A stretch of DNA of 64,000 nt. It comes from Pararge aegeria. Taxonomy: Eukaryota > Arthropoda > Insecta > Lepidoptera > Nymphalidae. The notes under the pieces were generated by a model. It did not search any database, was not told the DNA's origin, and saw nothing but the letters and a program-made list of their open reading frames with translations. How positions within the stretch are numbered: position 1 is the stretch's first letter; each line of letters begins with the position of its first letter. The stretch lies in NCBI RefSeq assembly GCF_905163445.1, contig NC_053187.1:7130001-7194000 (forward strand), in the 5' to 3' direction. A program made the translations under genes and the position numbers. Positions 10,833-23,149 of the stretch are shown here, piece by piece.

Positions 10833-12445
10833 ATGTTCTCCAAAGTGAGTTCTCATATATGTTTTTTTTTTTTAATAATCATTTTTGTCTTCACGCATCA
10901 GACAAAAAGTTGTTTATAAATAGCTATTGCCCGCGTCGTTCGTCCTGGTATATTAGGGCTTTTTATAAATACTGTGGAAAACTCTTTCTTTTTCCGGAAT
11001 AAAAACAATCCATCGTATCAACTCTGTTTTAAAAATAAAGTGGATTAGTTGCTTAGTTAGGTTACTAAGAAAAAATAAACAAAGAAACATTCGCATTTAT
11101 AATATTAGCTAGGTTTCTATGCAAACTTAAATTTTGGTTTATTTTTAATGGCATTATTGGCGTAATTTTGATTGATATTTCTTAACAAAACGTCCAGTTA
11201 GTTCTTCCTCAGTTAAAGTCCATTGAAAGGATATTATTAACATAAATAATATCCTTCCAATAATCATTACAAGCGTTGGTATCGATGGCCAGGAGGATAG
11301 TTTATTTATATTTATCATAGATTGACAAAGAATTCCGATGATTAGATATAAACTTAAAACCACCAAACTATTTTCTGTATTTTTTTTCTTCGTGTGCCTC
11401 GAAAGTATATTCATTCATTCAAACTTATAAATGTATGAATAAATAAGGTTCAATTATACTTTTATTTTATAGCTCGTCACCCTTTTCGCTGCTGTGGCGG
11501 TGGCTTCAGCTGGACTTGTGCCAGCTGCAGTACACTATTCCCCCGCCTCTGCGGTCTCTTCCCAGAGCATCGTTCGTCACGACCAACCCCAAGGCATCGC
11601 CACTAAATTAATCGCTCCCGTCACTAAGTTGGCCGTTGCTGCCCCCATCGCTTATCACGCTGCTCCAGCTCCTATCGCATACCATGCTCCTATTGCTAAA
11701 GTGATTGCTCAGCCAGAAGAGATCGTAAGTATTAAAACCATTGTTTCCATTCCTACGAATATCCATATTCTGCCTAATGATAAGAATTGACTGACTTTGA
11801 CTTTACATTGAATTTAATTAACACTCCGAAGTCATACATTAATAACTATAAAATAACTATATGGAAATCCGCATCCTCGCTGTTATCAATTGAATAGCAA
11901 TAGTTTACTCAAAGGTTTCCAGTCAGGATTATACTTTGAGTAATTTAAGAATTTATAAAACGATTTCATATTATTTTGATATTTTTGACTTGGGATCAAT
12001 GGGAGCTTTTCAGAGCTTTCACTGTCCATTATAAAAGATATCACGAGATCCTGGTAAAAAAACCTTGAGCAATTCGATGTAGCTTTACTTTTAAGTGTGC
12101 CAATAAGGATACAGAAAATGACCCCCTAATAATATCTAAACATTTTACCTTGTGTCTTCACAGGCCTACCCCAAATACGAGTTCAACTACTCAGTAGCCG
12201 ACGGGCACACGGGTGACAACAAGCAGCAGCAGGAATCGCGGGACGGCGACGTGGTAAAGGGCTCCTACTCCTTCCTCGAGGCCGACGGCTCCGTGCGCAG
12301 CGTGCACTACTCCGCCGACGACCACAGCGGCTTCAACGCCGTTGTGCACAACAGCGCGCCCACCGCCGCGCCCGCCTACGTCAAGGCCGCACCCCTCCTC
12401 GTCAAGGCGCCCGTGTACGCCTCGGCCCCAGCCTACTACCACTAA
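10833..12445 (+). CDS. RR-2 cuticular protein CPR-3 (3 exons, 181 aa)
   Basis: Exons are 10833-10844 (MFSK), 11473-11724 and 12164-12445, with GTGAGT and GTAAGT donors and phase-0 introns. Residues 1-17 are a signal peptide ending ASA before G. The linker (18-88) starts LVPAAVHYSPASAVSSQSIVR and continues with A/P/Y/H repeats. Residues 89-151 are the RR-2 domain in a single exon, with SADDHSGFNAVV. The tail differs from CPR-2 only at one residue (S for A near the end). It is a secreted chitin-binding cuticle protein by family. The last exon is strikingly GC-rich against its AT-rich flanks and almost identical to that of the inverted neighbour CPR-2. The second exon is 9 codons longer than in CPR-2 and clearly diverged. 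AATAAA follows 27 bases after the stop. Confidence 0.95.
11035..11115 (+). mobile_element. LINE 3' tail fragment in CPR-3 intron 1
   Basis: TTGCTTAGTTAGG and ATTCGCATTTATAATATTAG match the 3' end of the longer copy at 46020-46235, an RTE-type tail common in Lepidoptera. It is a short relic. Confidence 0.55.
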
Positions 12446-12471
12446 ACGAAATCCTCATCTCATGCATACCA

Positions 12472-12477
12472 AATAAA
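12472..12477 (+). terminator. Polyadenylation signal of CPR-3
   Basis: AATAAA lies 27 bases after the TAA stop codon. Confidence 0.7.
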
Positions 12478-14734
12478 TTTTGACTATTTATTTATTATAA
12501 TTATTACACGAATAAGTTTACAAGTTGTGATTTTTCTAACGCCAATTGACTCCTAACCTAACCTAACCTACCAGCTATAAACTCTTTGCGTAGATAATAT
12601 TATTCCTACCATAAACTATACATTAAAGTGTTATATGGCTCAGACAGACGAAATGAATATTGCTCGAATGAAAACCATGCAGTGGTCCACATTTTCTATA
12701 TAATTAATACGTCCTGGAGACAGTAATAGGAACCATTTAATCCCTGAGAAGCATCCAAGGACCCGTTTCCGCGGTATATATAAATTAACTTTCTCCTAGT
12801 TAGTAAAATCACGTTGGCTTTCAGGGCATGTAGAAATCATCCTATAATAGCCTGGTCATAACGTGAAACAGCGAACGAAAAATTTCGCTTCGAAAACAAG
12901 AACACCGTTATCTGGCTAGAACCACTTTGAATCTTTAGTTAATTCTTTCAACCAAAACAGCTGCTTGGGAGGCGCTAGCTAAAAGTAGTTAACGCTCTTT
13001 AGAAATGGAAGAATATAAAAGCGGAGACATTTGTACAATCTAAACTTCAGTACATCTGTTTGATTTTGTCTGTTGTAGAACCCCAACGTCTACTACTAAT
13101 ACGACAACTCTAATTTACATTCGAAACTGCATAAGCTGCGAAAATCTCATTTCTGACACGAACACATACTTGCGTTCTTTCATAGACAGTCTACATTACA
13201 AGTCATATTGATCAAGAATACTTATAATTTTGTATTTGAAAGTATGCTGGTAAAGAAAGTATATTTCAAGAAGCCGTCAACAATGGATTCACCGCACCTA
13301 TTGAATTAAAAAGATATGTAATGATAACGCTCGGGACAAGCGTTCACTCTCTTTTGAACTATTTTATTTTATTGGTAGGTATATCTTTTACTCATAAGAT
13401 TGAAAACTACATTAGAACAATCTTGAAGAAGTTAGTGGTTTATTGGCAAATAAATATCTATTTTACAAAACTAACCACACAATACACGAAAAAGTGAATA
13501 AAAATGGCATAATTCTAAAGTAGCATTGAAGTGAATTTTGTTTCATAGTTTTATTCAAAACTGCCTTATTGGTGTAGCATGTACAACTCCATATCAGCCC
13601 GGAAAGTTAGCGCGGTCTACTTCCATGCCTCGCAAAGCACTTATGATATCAATCTTAAAAGTCCAAAAACCATTTAAGCAGCGAGGTGGGCCTATGCTCT
13701 AAAATCCTCTCTTCTATAACGGAGGGATATCATAGGAAACTGAAGAACTTCTTATACCCATGTATATTATGTAGATTTATTATGTAGATTAAAATAATAT
13801 AGAATTGGCGAACAACTTAAACCTTAATGAAAGTAAATCATAAAACTGCAAATTAAGTTAACTTATCGTCAAAATCTTTCTAGCCTAAATAAATAAACCT
13901 CAATAGGTAAGTCCTAAACAATCCTATGATCGTGATTGTAAGATTAATTCGAATAATATTCATTTTGTTGCTAGCATAGCATAGATGCGACCAAATTATT
14001 TACATTGACTTTGTAATTAACTAGCAGAGGCCCGCAACCTTCGCAATTTCGGACTTACCGTGAGATAAATAAGTGTCTTTTAGAACTGCTAAATCCCAAA
14101 CTGCTAATCCCAGTTAGGCAATGCAATCCAATTATCTTTGCCTAACTGTAACGGGTTATATCGCGCACGCCAAGATAGCTCTCAGATGACAATTTTTTTC
14201 TGATTTACTTGAAACTTTTTGTTGTCTAGCTGATTTCCAACATAGATTTACGAGTTATAGTCTAGGTATGTATTGTTTTAATGTGCAAGCTATATTACTG
14301 CACAGTTTTATTAATTCATGCTGTAATTTTTGTGTGAAAGAGTTACATCCATACATTCAGATCTTCATAGATCCTCACAAGTGTTGACGTTTAGAACTTA
14401 TTAGATAAGATATTATACTCACAAATTAATTAGCCCAAAGCTAGAAGCCAAAGTAGTAAGCTCAGACTTTACAAAAGATACGATTGCACAATTCCAAAAC
14501 CCAAACCCTAGCGATTAAGACAAAGTCTATAATTTTAAATATCCTGTCATACGAGACGTGTGTATGTAATGACAACAAAACTTAGACAAATATTTTATTA
14601 CTACAATAACTTAAATTTAGAAAGCATTGATTTTATCAGGAGAATCGGATCCACATTATTCTTACACAATAACCGAATTGATGAAGCCAAGTTGATAAAC
14701 TTTTGGCGAATTTATATAATAGAAATTAGAAAAG
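12478..14734. other. Intergenic between CPR-3 and CPR-4
   Basis: No gene is recognised. It holds three and a half copies of CCTAA (about 12552-12571), the insect telomere-type unit, and an orphan TATA/initiator pair at 13014-13051. The rest is AT-rich spacer. Confidence 0.5.
13014..13051 (+). promoter_or_regulatory. Orphan core promoter (TATA plus initiator)
   Basis: TATAAAAG at 13014-13021 is followed by TCAGT at 13047-13051, the same 30-33 base spacing as in CPR-1, -5 and -7. No 4-codon start exon follows; the first ATGs give only very short frames. It could be a relic of a lost cuticle gene, a non-coding transcript start, or chance. Confidence 0.35.
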
Positions 14735-14741
14735 TATAAAA
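14735..14741 (+). promoter_or_regulatory. TATA box of CPR-4
   Basis: TATAAAA lies 83 bases upstream of the ATG at 14818. A possible start region, ATCAACAGT, lies about 30 bases downstream of the box. Confidence 0.65.
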
Positions 14742-14817
14742 CGGTAAAATTTGATTCGATAAATCAACAGTTCGCCGGTATATCCCGATAGCGACGGTTC
14801 CTCCTAAATAATCAAAA

Positions 14818-16588
14818 ATGTTCTCAAAGGTATAATTTGTTTTTCTTTCGAGTCATGTTAAATACAAAATTATTCAACTCTTAATATATTTGAATACACA
14901 GAACTGGCCAAATTATAAAGCTAATGATCCAGAGTTTCAGTAACTTTTTTATAAGAGATTTCTTTATTCCAGATGTTCACTCTCATTTGCCTCGTTAGCT
15001 TCTCCTCCGCTGTTCTGATTGATACAAGTGAAGGACTTAAAGAAGAGTCCTATAGTTCCGATAGCGCCAATGGCTGGCAGACGGTAAAATTGTACCCTTC
15101 TAAGCCGCTTTTCAAATACGACACATACGTAAGTGAAAATTCTAAGTAATCTATTAACTGTATAAATGTGAAACTTTAAAACTAATTGAATTTTTTTTTT
15201 TATTTGTATGTAAATTAAGTTATGAACAACCACTGCACTGATCTTGATAAAATTTTGCCCATTCATAGCTTGGCTATGCCATATCCTGGAGATAGTCATA
15301 AGTTTCCTTTGTCATGGAAAAGCACACGGCAAATTTCGGAAGTTAAAAAATAGACACGGAAATAGGATTTTTATATTTTTTTTTTCCGGGAAAACAAATG
15401 GTTCCCGTTAAGTTTCAAAATTTAGAAAATTTTAGTCGCACTATTTCATAATTGTCTTTTACGTTCTTCGTGTATTTATTTATATATTGTGATTATTCCA
15501 TAATCTTTTATTTATTCGTTAATATTTTACAGGCTTATCCAAAATATGAGTTTGAATATGCAGTATCGGATAAGAAAACTGGTGATCACAAGCAGCATCA
15601 TGAGACGAGGGATGGACATAGAGTCCGTGGAGCGTATAGTCTCGTGGAACCTGATGGTTCTTTAAGAAAAGTGGAATATGACGCAGATGACCACAACGGG
15701 TATGGTTTTGTTTTATAAATATACATTTGTATTTATTCACCAGTATTGCGAGTGTTTGGAAGGAATATTTAAGGAATCAGGGTATCCCGACGTCCCTCGT
15801 TATCTTTCAGCATTAATAATAACATTCATCAACATCATCAGCTATAAGAAAGAGAGATTTAGTGGGTTGGCTTAGCAAGCTGCTTCAAAGCTGGTTGGCT
15901 GTCTCGATTTCCAACACCGTATAAAATTCGTGCTAATTTTTACGCTATCATAATTAATATTATTCATTATTATGTTAATATTGATTTATGAATTAAAACT
16001 TTATTTTATAAATTTTTTTTCAGTTTTAATGCCGTGGTTAGCAAGAGTGTTCATAAACACGGGGATCACGCTTTCTCTATTTTTGGTCACACGAGACATT
16101 TCTTACCCATCGGAAGTGGCATTAAGATCAACCAGTTTTTCCCAAGCAAAAACTATCACTATCAAGAATTTAAATCTAACAATGCCAATATTGAAAATAA
16201 ACCTGTTAATGAACAGCAAGCGGAAGTTACGGAAGATGAACATAATGTACAAAGCGACACTATAGAAACAGGTGACAAATTAGTAGCGGATGTTGAACAA
16301 AATGCGGAGGCTGCTGAAGTACCTGTTGCAAGAGAAGAGTCCGTAGAAGAACCAGTTAAAATACTTCAAGCATCTGTACCTGATGTGATTAAGGACGATA
16401 ACATTAATAAAGATGCAGAACACATTAACCAAATGCCTGTAGTGGAAAAAAGTGTCGCTCACCCAAGCAAACCAATTGATAGCGAAAAAGTACACTACCA
16501 CCAGAACACAGAAGGCCACCATGACCACGCGGACTCTGAAGTGGCATCGTCATATTACCACTCAAAAATCTATTATGTAGGTTTTTAA
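14818..16588 (+). CDS. RR-2 cuticular protein CPR-4 with long acidic tail (4 exons, 299 aa)
   Basis: Exons are 14818-14829 (MFSK), 14973-15128, 15533-15699 and 16024-16588. The first two introns are in phase 0, and the third is in phase 2 inside the RR-2 domain at HNG|FNAVV. Residues 1-17 form a signal peptide (MFSKMFTLICLVSFSSA). Residues 18-56 lack the A/P/H repeats of the other members. Residues 57-118 are the RR-2 domain (AYPKYEFEYAVSD, ETRDG, YSLVEPDGSLRKVEYDADDHNGFNAVV), with HRVRGAYS where the others read DVVKG(S/E)YS. The remaining 180 or so residues have many Glu, Asp, Asn and Val and end His- and Tyr-rich (VHYHQNTEGHHDHADSE, then SSYYHSKIYYVGF). I recognise no second domain. Codons are AT-rich, unlike its neighbours. 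By family it is a secreted chitin-binding protein; the acidic tail may bind cations or other cuticle components, which is inference. Exon 2 also begins with ATG, so a later start is possible. Confidence 0.9.
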
Positions 16589-16715
16589 TTAATGATATTT
16601 CATGTAAATTAATTTTCACGTGTCATATTTAAAGCATTCTCAAAATATATTTATGAATTTAAAAGTTAATGTGTAGGTAAAATTGTTATTGTTGAAAACA
16701 AAATTTGTTACATAA

Positions 16716-16726
16716 AATAAAATAAA
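16716..16726 (+). terminator. Polyadenylation signals of CPR-4
   Basis: Two overlapping AATAAA motifs (16716-16721 and 16721-16726) lie about 130 bases after the stop. Confidence 0.65.
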
Positions 16727-18298
16727 TTTAACTTATATTTTTTATAAATTGACTAACATGTTTACTAATTTCCTAACTTCTTCCTTTTTTATCCAGTGGA
16801 AACAATTAAAATTGAAAAAAATATATATTATTTAGGAATATCCAAGGCAACAACATTACAGAAACAATTAAAAAAATAAAAAAGAATCCTGAACTAAACA
16901 TAAATTACGCAAACTGTTAACGCCTTATGAAGTATCACACTAATCTGCTATTACAAATTGCAACTCCGCAACAAAATTACAGTAAACTTTAACACAGGCG
17001 TCATGACAAGTAAACTAGAAGTAACTTAGAAAATCAAGAATCGAACTAAATTATAATTTAGTACATAAATATTTATTAGGTCAATTTAGTATTAAAATAG
17101 TGCTATTATTTCTAAGGGATCCTTTTGTGGAGAATAAAGTTGGTACTTATTTTAAATAGGTTTCTTTTTATTTAGATTAGAGATCTCTTTACAACAGAAT
17201 CGGTAACATTGTATGATTGTTTTTGTTATTTTTATTTAAAATTAATGTAATAAGTTTTAATTGTGGATGTTAATTTCTCTAATAGTTAGAATTTTCAGAC
17301 ACACCATTATATCGTTATTAGGTTTCGTAGCAAAATGGTATTCCTGCTTCTTTTACTTTACCGTGAAGAAATAAACATAAAAATATTTCTTTATATCGCA
17401 AATGTGGTTAGCCTAGTGTGTCTAAGACTCGCGGTACGAAGATTCCGTACCTTGCAAGAAAATGTATTGTATTGTAGTTGGTTTGGCTAGTTTAAAGCCT
17501 CCAAAATACCGAAATGAAAACACGATGTTGGGGATTATTACTGATTTCTAAAATACTTTGCTAGCTAAAGAATGGTTTGAGTCTGTGTGTTTCTTTAATA
17601 TTTATATAATCGAAAATACTCTATCCATGTTTTATATTTTGCGCTTTGTAAACTTCGGAGAATGAGTATTTCTTATTTAATTATTCATAATAAGTATTAA
17701 GTAATGTTTACCTAATAAAAAATATATATTTAAATAAATCTAGGTGCAGTTTTTTTTATGATGAAAGATGACAACTTGCGAATAAGTTGAACAAGCATTA
17801 GTTATTAAATTAGTTCAAATTTCAAGTCAAGTCAATAGGATAAGTAATTACTGACATGTTTGTTTTTACCATTTTTATAAAAGTAGTTTCATGCTGACAT
17901 AGATAAAAATAAATCCCAATGATACAGTACTCATGGTCTCATAATTATTGCGTTTTACGCGCCTATTAATATTTAGGCATTAAAATAAAACGGTCAAGAG
18001 TGTAACTTAATAAACTATTATTAAATCAGTCGAGGAAAAAAATATTGCAGATATGATTGACAGCTATGTAATCTAATGCGCGGAATTAATATCCACAGTA
18101 AAAAATTAAATTTTTGTAAAATTAAATTTTTGACTCATTCTCAGACTGCATATATTGATATAGATCTGCTATGCAATTTCAATAAGTGGTTGGAATACCC
18201 TTTGCTCTGGAGATTTTGCATTTCACAGATTACTTAATTCGGGTCTTAGAAAAGTTTGACACTACGTCCTATACAATTTTAAACTTGATTATTCATTT
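16727..18298. other. Intergenic, AT-rich spacer
   Basis: I see no gene. A weak tRNA-like SINE head may lie at about 17400-17470. Confidence 0.45.
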
Positions 18299-18560
18299 TC
18301 GACTATCTCCACGGTGCAGTGGTGAGTGTTGCGGACCCAGGTTCAATTCCCAGCAATGCGATTTTGGAATTAATTGCTTCGGATTTTTCTCTTGTCTGAT
18401 CTGGTGGGATGCTTTTGTGGCTAGTTATCGTATCGACAAAGACGATTGGGTAACTAGCCGTGATTAAACGTTCCGTTACGATGTCGCGTAGGGACCGATT
18501 AGGGGTATGAGTTTTATAAAACTGCCATACTCCCTAACAGGTTAGCCTGCTACCATAATC
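18299..18560 (+). mobile_element. tRNA-derived SINE, family D, near full length
   Basis: The tRNA-like head has box A CGGTGCAGTGG and box B GGTTCAATTCC. The body contains TGGCTAGTTA, AAACGTTCCGTTACGATG, GACCGATTAGGGGTATG and AACTGCCATACTCCCTAACA. This layout defines the family seen elsewhere in the window. Confidence 0.8.
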
Positions 18561-18849
18561 AATATTTCTTATATAGTAATATATGTGTAACTTCCGTGTA
18601 TGTAGGTATGTTGATTATAACCTATGTATAGTCTCAATATTAATGTTATATTTAGGGTGTACATTACAGTGTATGTAAATTTATGTAAGTTTATTGTATG
18701 TTTAAAAATTAATACTGTAAATATCTGTAATAAAAATCTCTGTAATGTAAAAAGATTACAGAGATTTTGTGTCCGCTAAGTCGAAATGATTGATCACTCG
18801 TAAAATAGTATTCCTGAAGTAGTCTATTTTTTTGCGACAGCTCTTCCGG

Positions 18850-19170
18850 TGAAGTACTACTGCCGTGCCGTCAAAAAGCAATGTTTTCTTTCACCATATC
18901 AACCAGTAAACTGCTAAACCTGAAATAGAAGTGGACCTGTTTTGGCAGAGCTCTTCCGGGGTTTTCCACCGCCATGCCTATTTCTTCCGTCCAGCATCAT
19001 TGCTATGTTCCAATTTGAAGGGCGTTGTTATGTGGTACGTCTAAGGTTGAAAGACACACGGTGGCTCTTTTTTTGAACGTGTTTCGTGCATGCCCTTCGG
19101 AGTTTTGCTCTGATTATAATTGATAGTTTTCCACTTACCATCAGGTAAGCCAGTCTGCTTAGTCCGTCAA
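18850..19170 (+). repeat. Interspersed repeat, family A copy 2
   Basis: Blocks including GCATCATTGCTATG, TTTGAAGGGCGTTG, CATGCCCTTCGGAGTTTTGC and TTACCATCAGGTAAG match 5400-5640 in the same order. There is no coding capacity. Confidence 0.6.
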
Positions 19171-21624
19171 TTCTTTAAAAAAAATGCTGTTTCGAAAAAA
19201 ATAATGCACATATTGGTATTTAAACTCGAACTATCTGATTTATTTAAGGAAACACTATATATGATTAAAATTAAGAGGAAAATATTAGGGATTCTACTAT
19301 TTATTATACAAAAGTACTTTCTCCTTGGATAATGCATGAAGAGCCATATTTTTTTTTTGTGAAAGAAATGCCTAGAGTACATACGCAAACTTTTTTTGAA
19401 TACCTAAATAATTTAGATAATCAAATATGTCACTTTTTTCAAAAGACAATGACATATCTCAAAGATGTATATGAAAAAAAATAACAAGAAAGAAAGAATA
19501 ACCGAGACGCAATCTTTCTTAAAATTTTGATGCTTATAATTGAATCGACTTAGTTTTGAATGAAAAATACTATTGGTATATATATTATTGGTAAAATCGG
19601 TCCCTATAGCACTCTACGGGGCAAGACGGGCTCACCGCGACGGCAATAGCTTTTTAAAATACCTATTTATCAAATTTGTCGCTATACCATCTTCATAATA
19701 ATGATTATAATCTAACGATTACGTATGAGAGACAGTTAAATAAAGAGTAACTACACTTTTCTATAAAAGTCGACAACCAACTTAAAACTCCACAGAAGTA
19801 CGAAATTGTTATCATACAAGATCGTTAACGGATATAATAGAAAATATTAAGTTGTTGTCCATTGTCGATGCCAGCCTATACAATAAAATCGTTCATCGAA
19901 AAATGTTTATCCGAACATGAATCTTTAACTACGTAACCGATACTCGTTAGTTGTGAATTAGATAAATTTTTATTTGTTTTTTCATGGATGACAACTTTAC
20001 GATATCACATCTTATTGAACTGTGATCGCTCGAGAGGAGGTATTTTATGCTCTTTTCAAACTTAACTAACTCGTTTTTCTTGGTTTCCATACCAAAACAT
20101 TAAAAGCGACCCGGTGCATGTTGTCTTTCTGTCACAACCTTGTATTAATGATATCGACTTGGGAATCCTTGTTTAATTCGATTGCAAATAAAAAAAATCA
20201 TAAGTTGGTCTATATTTTAGGAAAAGGCCATAGTTGCTGGTGTATAACCATCATCATTAAAATCGTTTTTATTTTATAATAATCCACTCCCCACCTACCA
20301 AAAAAAATGTTGATAAGAGTTTGTGTGTGCATTGAAGGAAAATTAAAACCATATACTTTATTCAAGAAATACCTTTCTTGTTAACAGCATTGACCAAATA
20401 CTATAAATGCTCTTAGCGATAAAAATAACAGATGCACGTTTGGAGATATTTTACTATCACATGTCAGTGATCTCAAATTGCAAAACAATAGGCAAGACCT
20501 AAGATATTCTTACCAAAATCCAGACTCTTAATGAGTCTATCTAGGTCGAGCCCAGGCTTCTAAGCCAATACCAATACTAATAATAGTAATAATAATACCT
20601 ACTAGGGAAACAGACATAAGAATAGATATATCCAAGAACTTGCAACGCTCTATACATTTTAGACCGTCTCCTAAGTTTTTGTAATTACTTATCACTTGAG
20701 ATCGTAAACCATTACAGCACGGTTAAATAATAAATTTGCCACAGCTGCTATTTCACTTTTAATATTGCATCGGGATTGATTTACGTAAGGGTAGCATTCT
20801 TGACTCTTGAATATATAATTTAGACCGATGACATAACTATTTAGGCTATTGTATCTACTCAGGTAATCTGTAGATAGCTAACATTACTTAATCCATGCAC
20901 ACGGGCTGTCTAGACGGTTCCAAGTTAGTTTTACCGCAGTATATACAAAAGTGGTGTAACAGGATTCTTACTGCCACGTTAATCTAATGGTTACCATGAC
21001 TACAAATCAATGTCCTGAGTTCAATCGAAAAAAGTAGCTTAGGTTTGATTTGTCTGGGAACAAATTCTAATTAACAGTCTAGAGTTCTGATTGTAACATT
21101 GTTTTAACCTTGTGACTGAGAGAGCACTTAAAACCGTCAGTCTTGGTTACAGGACCTAGCGATTACGATGTTCCGGGTTCGATTTCCGAGTTGGGCCAAT
21201 AATTGTGGAGTTATTGTGTTTTTCTTTAAAGTAGTTCCCAATGCCAGTCCTAATTAATTCCTTTCCTAAGTAATTCCTTTTTTTATGTATATAGACGAGC
21301 GCTTAACTGCAATCACACCTGATTGTAAGTGATGATGCAGTCTAAAGTGGAGCAAGCTTGCCTAGAAGATGCTTATTCACTCTTGATTTTAAGATAATCA
21401 TATTGGAGCACAAAAGATCCTAGAGGGTCGAAGTGCATCCGCTGAAGCGGGCCTCATTACAAGGTACTCATATTGTAGGTACTGGGGAAAATGGAAGGGC
21501 ATTCCAGATCCTTGCGTTGCGAACAGAAACGAAGATGCAAAGCGCTTCGTACGCGTCCAAGGTATATAAACCACGTAGGGATCTTCATCTTTACAGTGCC
21601 TCGCGGTCCGATGGTGAAAAGATT

Positions 21625-21720
21625 TATTTCAAGTAGGCCTGATATAAGCACATTTAAAACGACAGGTCTGTCTGTTGTATTTTGTAGTGACTCTACGTGG
21701 CCCATAGATTACGTTAAGCC
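21625..21720 (-). mobile_element. LINE 3' fragment, family E copy 1
   Basis: TTTATTTCAAGTAGGCCTGA and TTTGTAGTGACTCTAC match the longer copy at 50830-51010. It reads as an antisense LINE tail. Open frames across it are shadows. Confidence 0.65.
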
Positions 21721-22596
21721 TGTGTTAATATTAAATAGCAACATGCTCTGGAGCAGCTTAGAGGTAAAACTCGAAAACACACTATGATCTACTATGACAG
21801 AGAGAGATAGGCTATCTTAATATATTTGATATGTATCCTCGGTTAAGTTGCGTTACTAAATCATAATGCTCATCATTCTAATTTGTTATTCCTTGCGGAT
21901 TCCAGCATGTACGGGTTTAACTTAATGCAATGAATAACAAAAAGGACTGAATGGAACAAATGAAATCAAAGTAAATGGTATAATGATATACATAACTATG
22001 CTTTTTAAGAGTTATTTTATTTTAGTAGCAGGGGATCTGAATAAAAATTAAATAAATTATTGTGTTGTTATTTATTAATTATTGCACATAAGAAAAAAAA
22101 ATTATTAATATTAATTATGTGAAAGTTTTCTTCGACAATTTTTTTGTTTACTGTTCAATCTTTGTTAAAGTTAGATAAAAACGAGAAATAACGTAAGAAA
22201 AGAAAAAAAATATATATTAAAAAGTGGAAATTAAGGAAAGCAGATTATAATTTAATATTACATTAAAATTTACGTCTCGTTGGTTAAAATAATTAATTAA
22301 ATATTATTAAATTTTATACTTTTTCCTCATTTCTATGCATTTAGTTTAATCTCCATCGTATTATGTTTAGGTACCTACGTAGACAGATTCATCTTGTTAG
22401 CTTGAGATTTCTTAACACGATTGTTGCCAAAATCGTGTGTATCTAAAACATTTTAATTGCTAATTCTTAATTAGGCGACCATGGAGTTTGGAAACACGAA
22501 ATACCTTACGAGCATTCATGTACATTTTGTGTGTTTTATATTTATGTGTTTATATAGTAACAATTTTTGAACCTACTATGGAAGAACAAAGCATGA

Positions 22597-22740
22597 ATGA
22601 ATGAATATACTTTTATTGCACAACACAAAAAGTACATAGCACAAAACAACGTATACAATTTGGCGGCCTTATCGCTACAAAGCGATTTCGCCCAGGCAAA
22701 GATAATAAATAGTTACAGAAAAAAGATAGGTGGTGCATAT
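22597..22740 (-). mobile_element. LINE 3' tail, antisense
   Basis: ATACTTTTATTGCACAACAC followed by ATACAATTTGGCGGCCTTAT and AAGCGATTTCG is the complement of a tail widespread in Lepidoptera LINEs. The frame that spans it is not a gene. Confidence 0.6.
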
Positions 22741-23149
22741 ACCCATAAAATACATATTTCATTACTTAAATATAAACATATAATATATAAAAACAATATT
22801 TGTAACTTAAAACAAATAAATAAATAAGTAACTACAATTATATATGTTTATAATGTATAAAAATAATATAATAGTTTAAATATGAAAAAAAAAATATAAA
22901 ATAAATAATTATCCTCAAATAAAAATAACATAAAATGAATATAAGAGAAGAAGGGAGCAGTGAACTATCCCGGGTTATCAGTTGATTGATACATAAAGTG
23001 ATCTTTCACAAGTTGTTTATGTTGTCGTGAAGTGACAGCAAACGGTTATAATTCAGCTACATCACCTCTCTTCTTCGTGCGGATGTGGAGCGAGGCAACT
23101 AAAGGAATATAATGGAAAACGGGCAACAGAGTACTCTGAGCTTCTCCTA

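Larger units (their letters stand above)
19171..23149. other. Intergenic, repeat-rich, no host gene seen
   Basis: AT-rich. Weak tRNA-like heads occur at about 20970-21040 (GTTAATCTAATGGTTA, GAGTTCAATC) and 21140-21190 (GGGTTCGATTTCC). LINE tails are listed separately. Open frames here are short and have no family resemblance. Confidence 0.5.

Noticed and set aside
12552..12571. Telomere-type CCTAA repeat
   Set aside because: Only about three and a half units, within ordinary intergenic sequence; too short to mean a telomere insertion.
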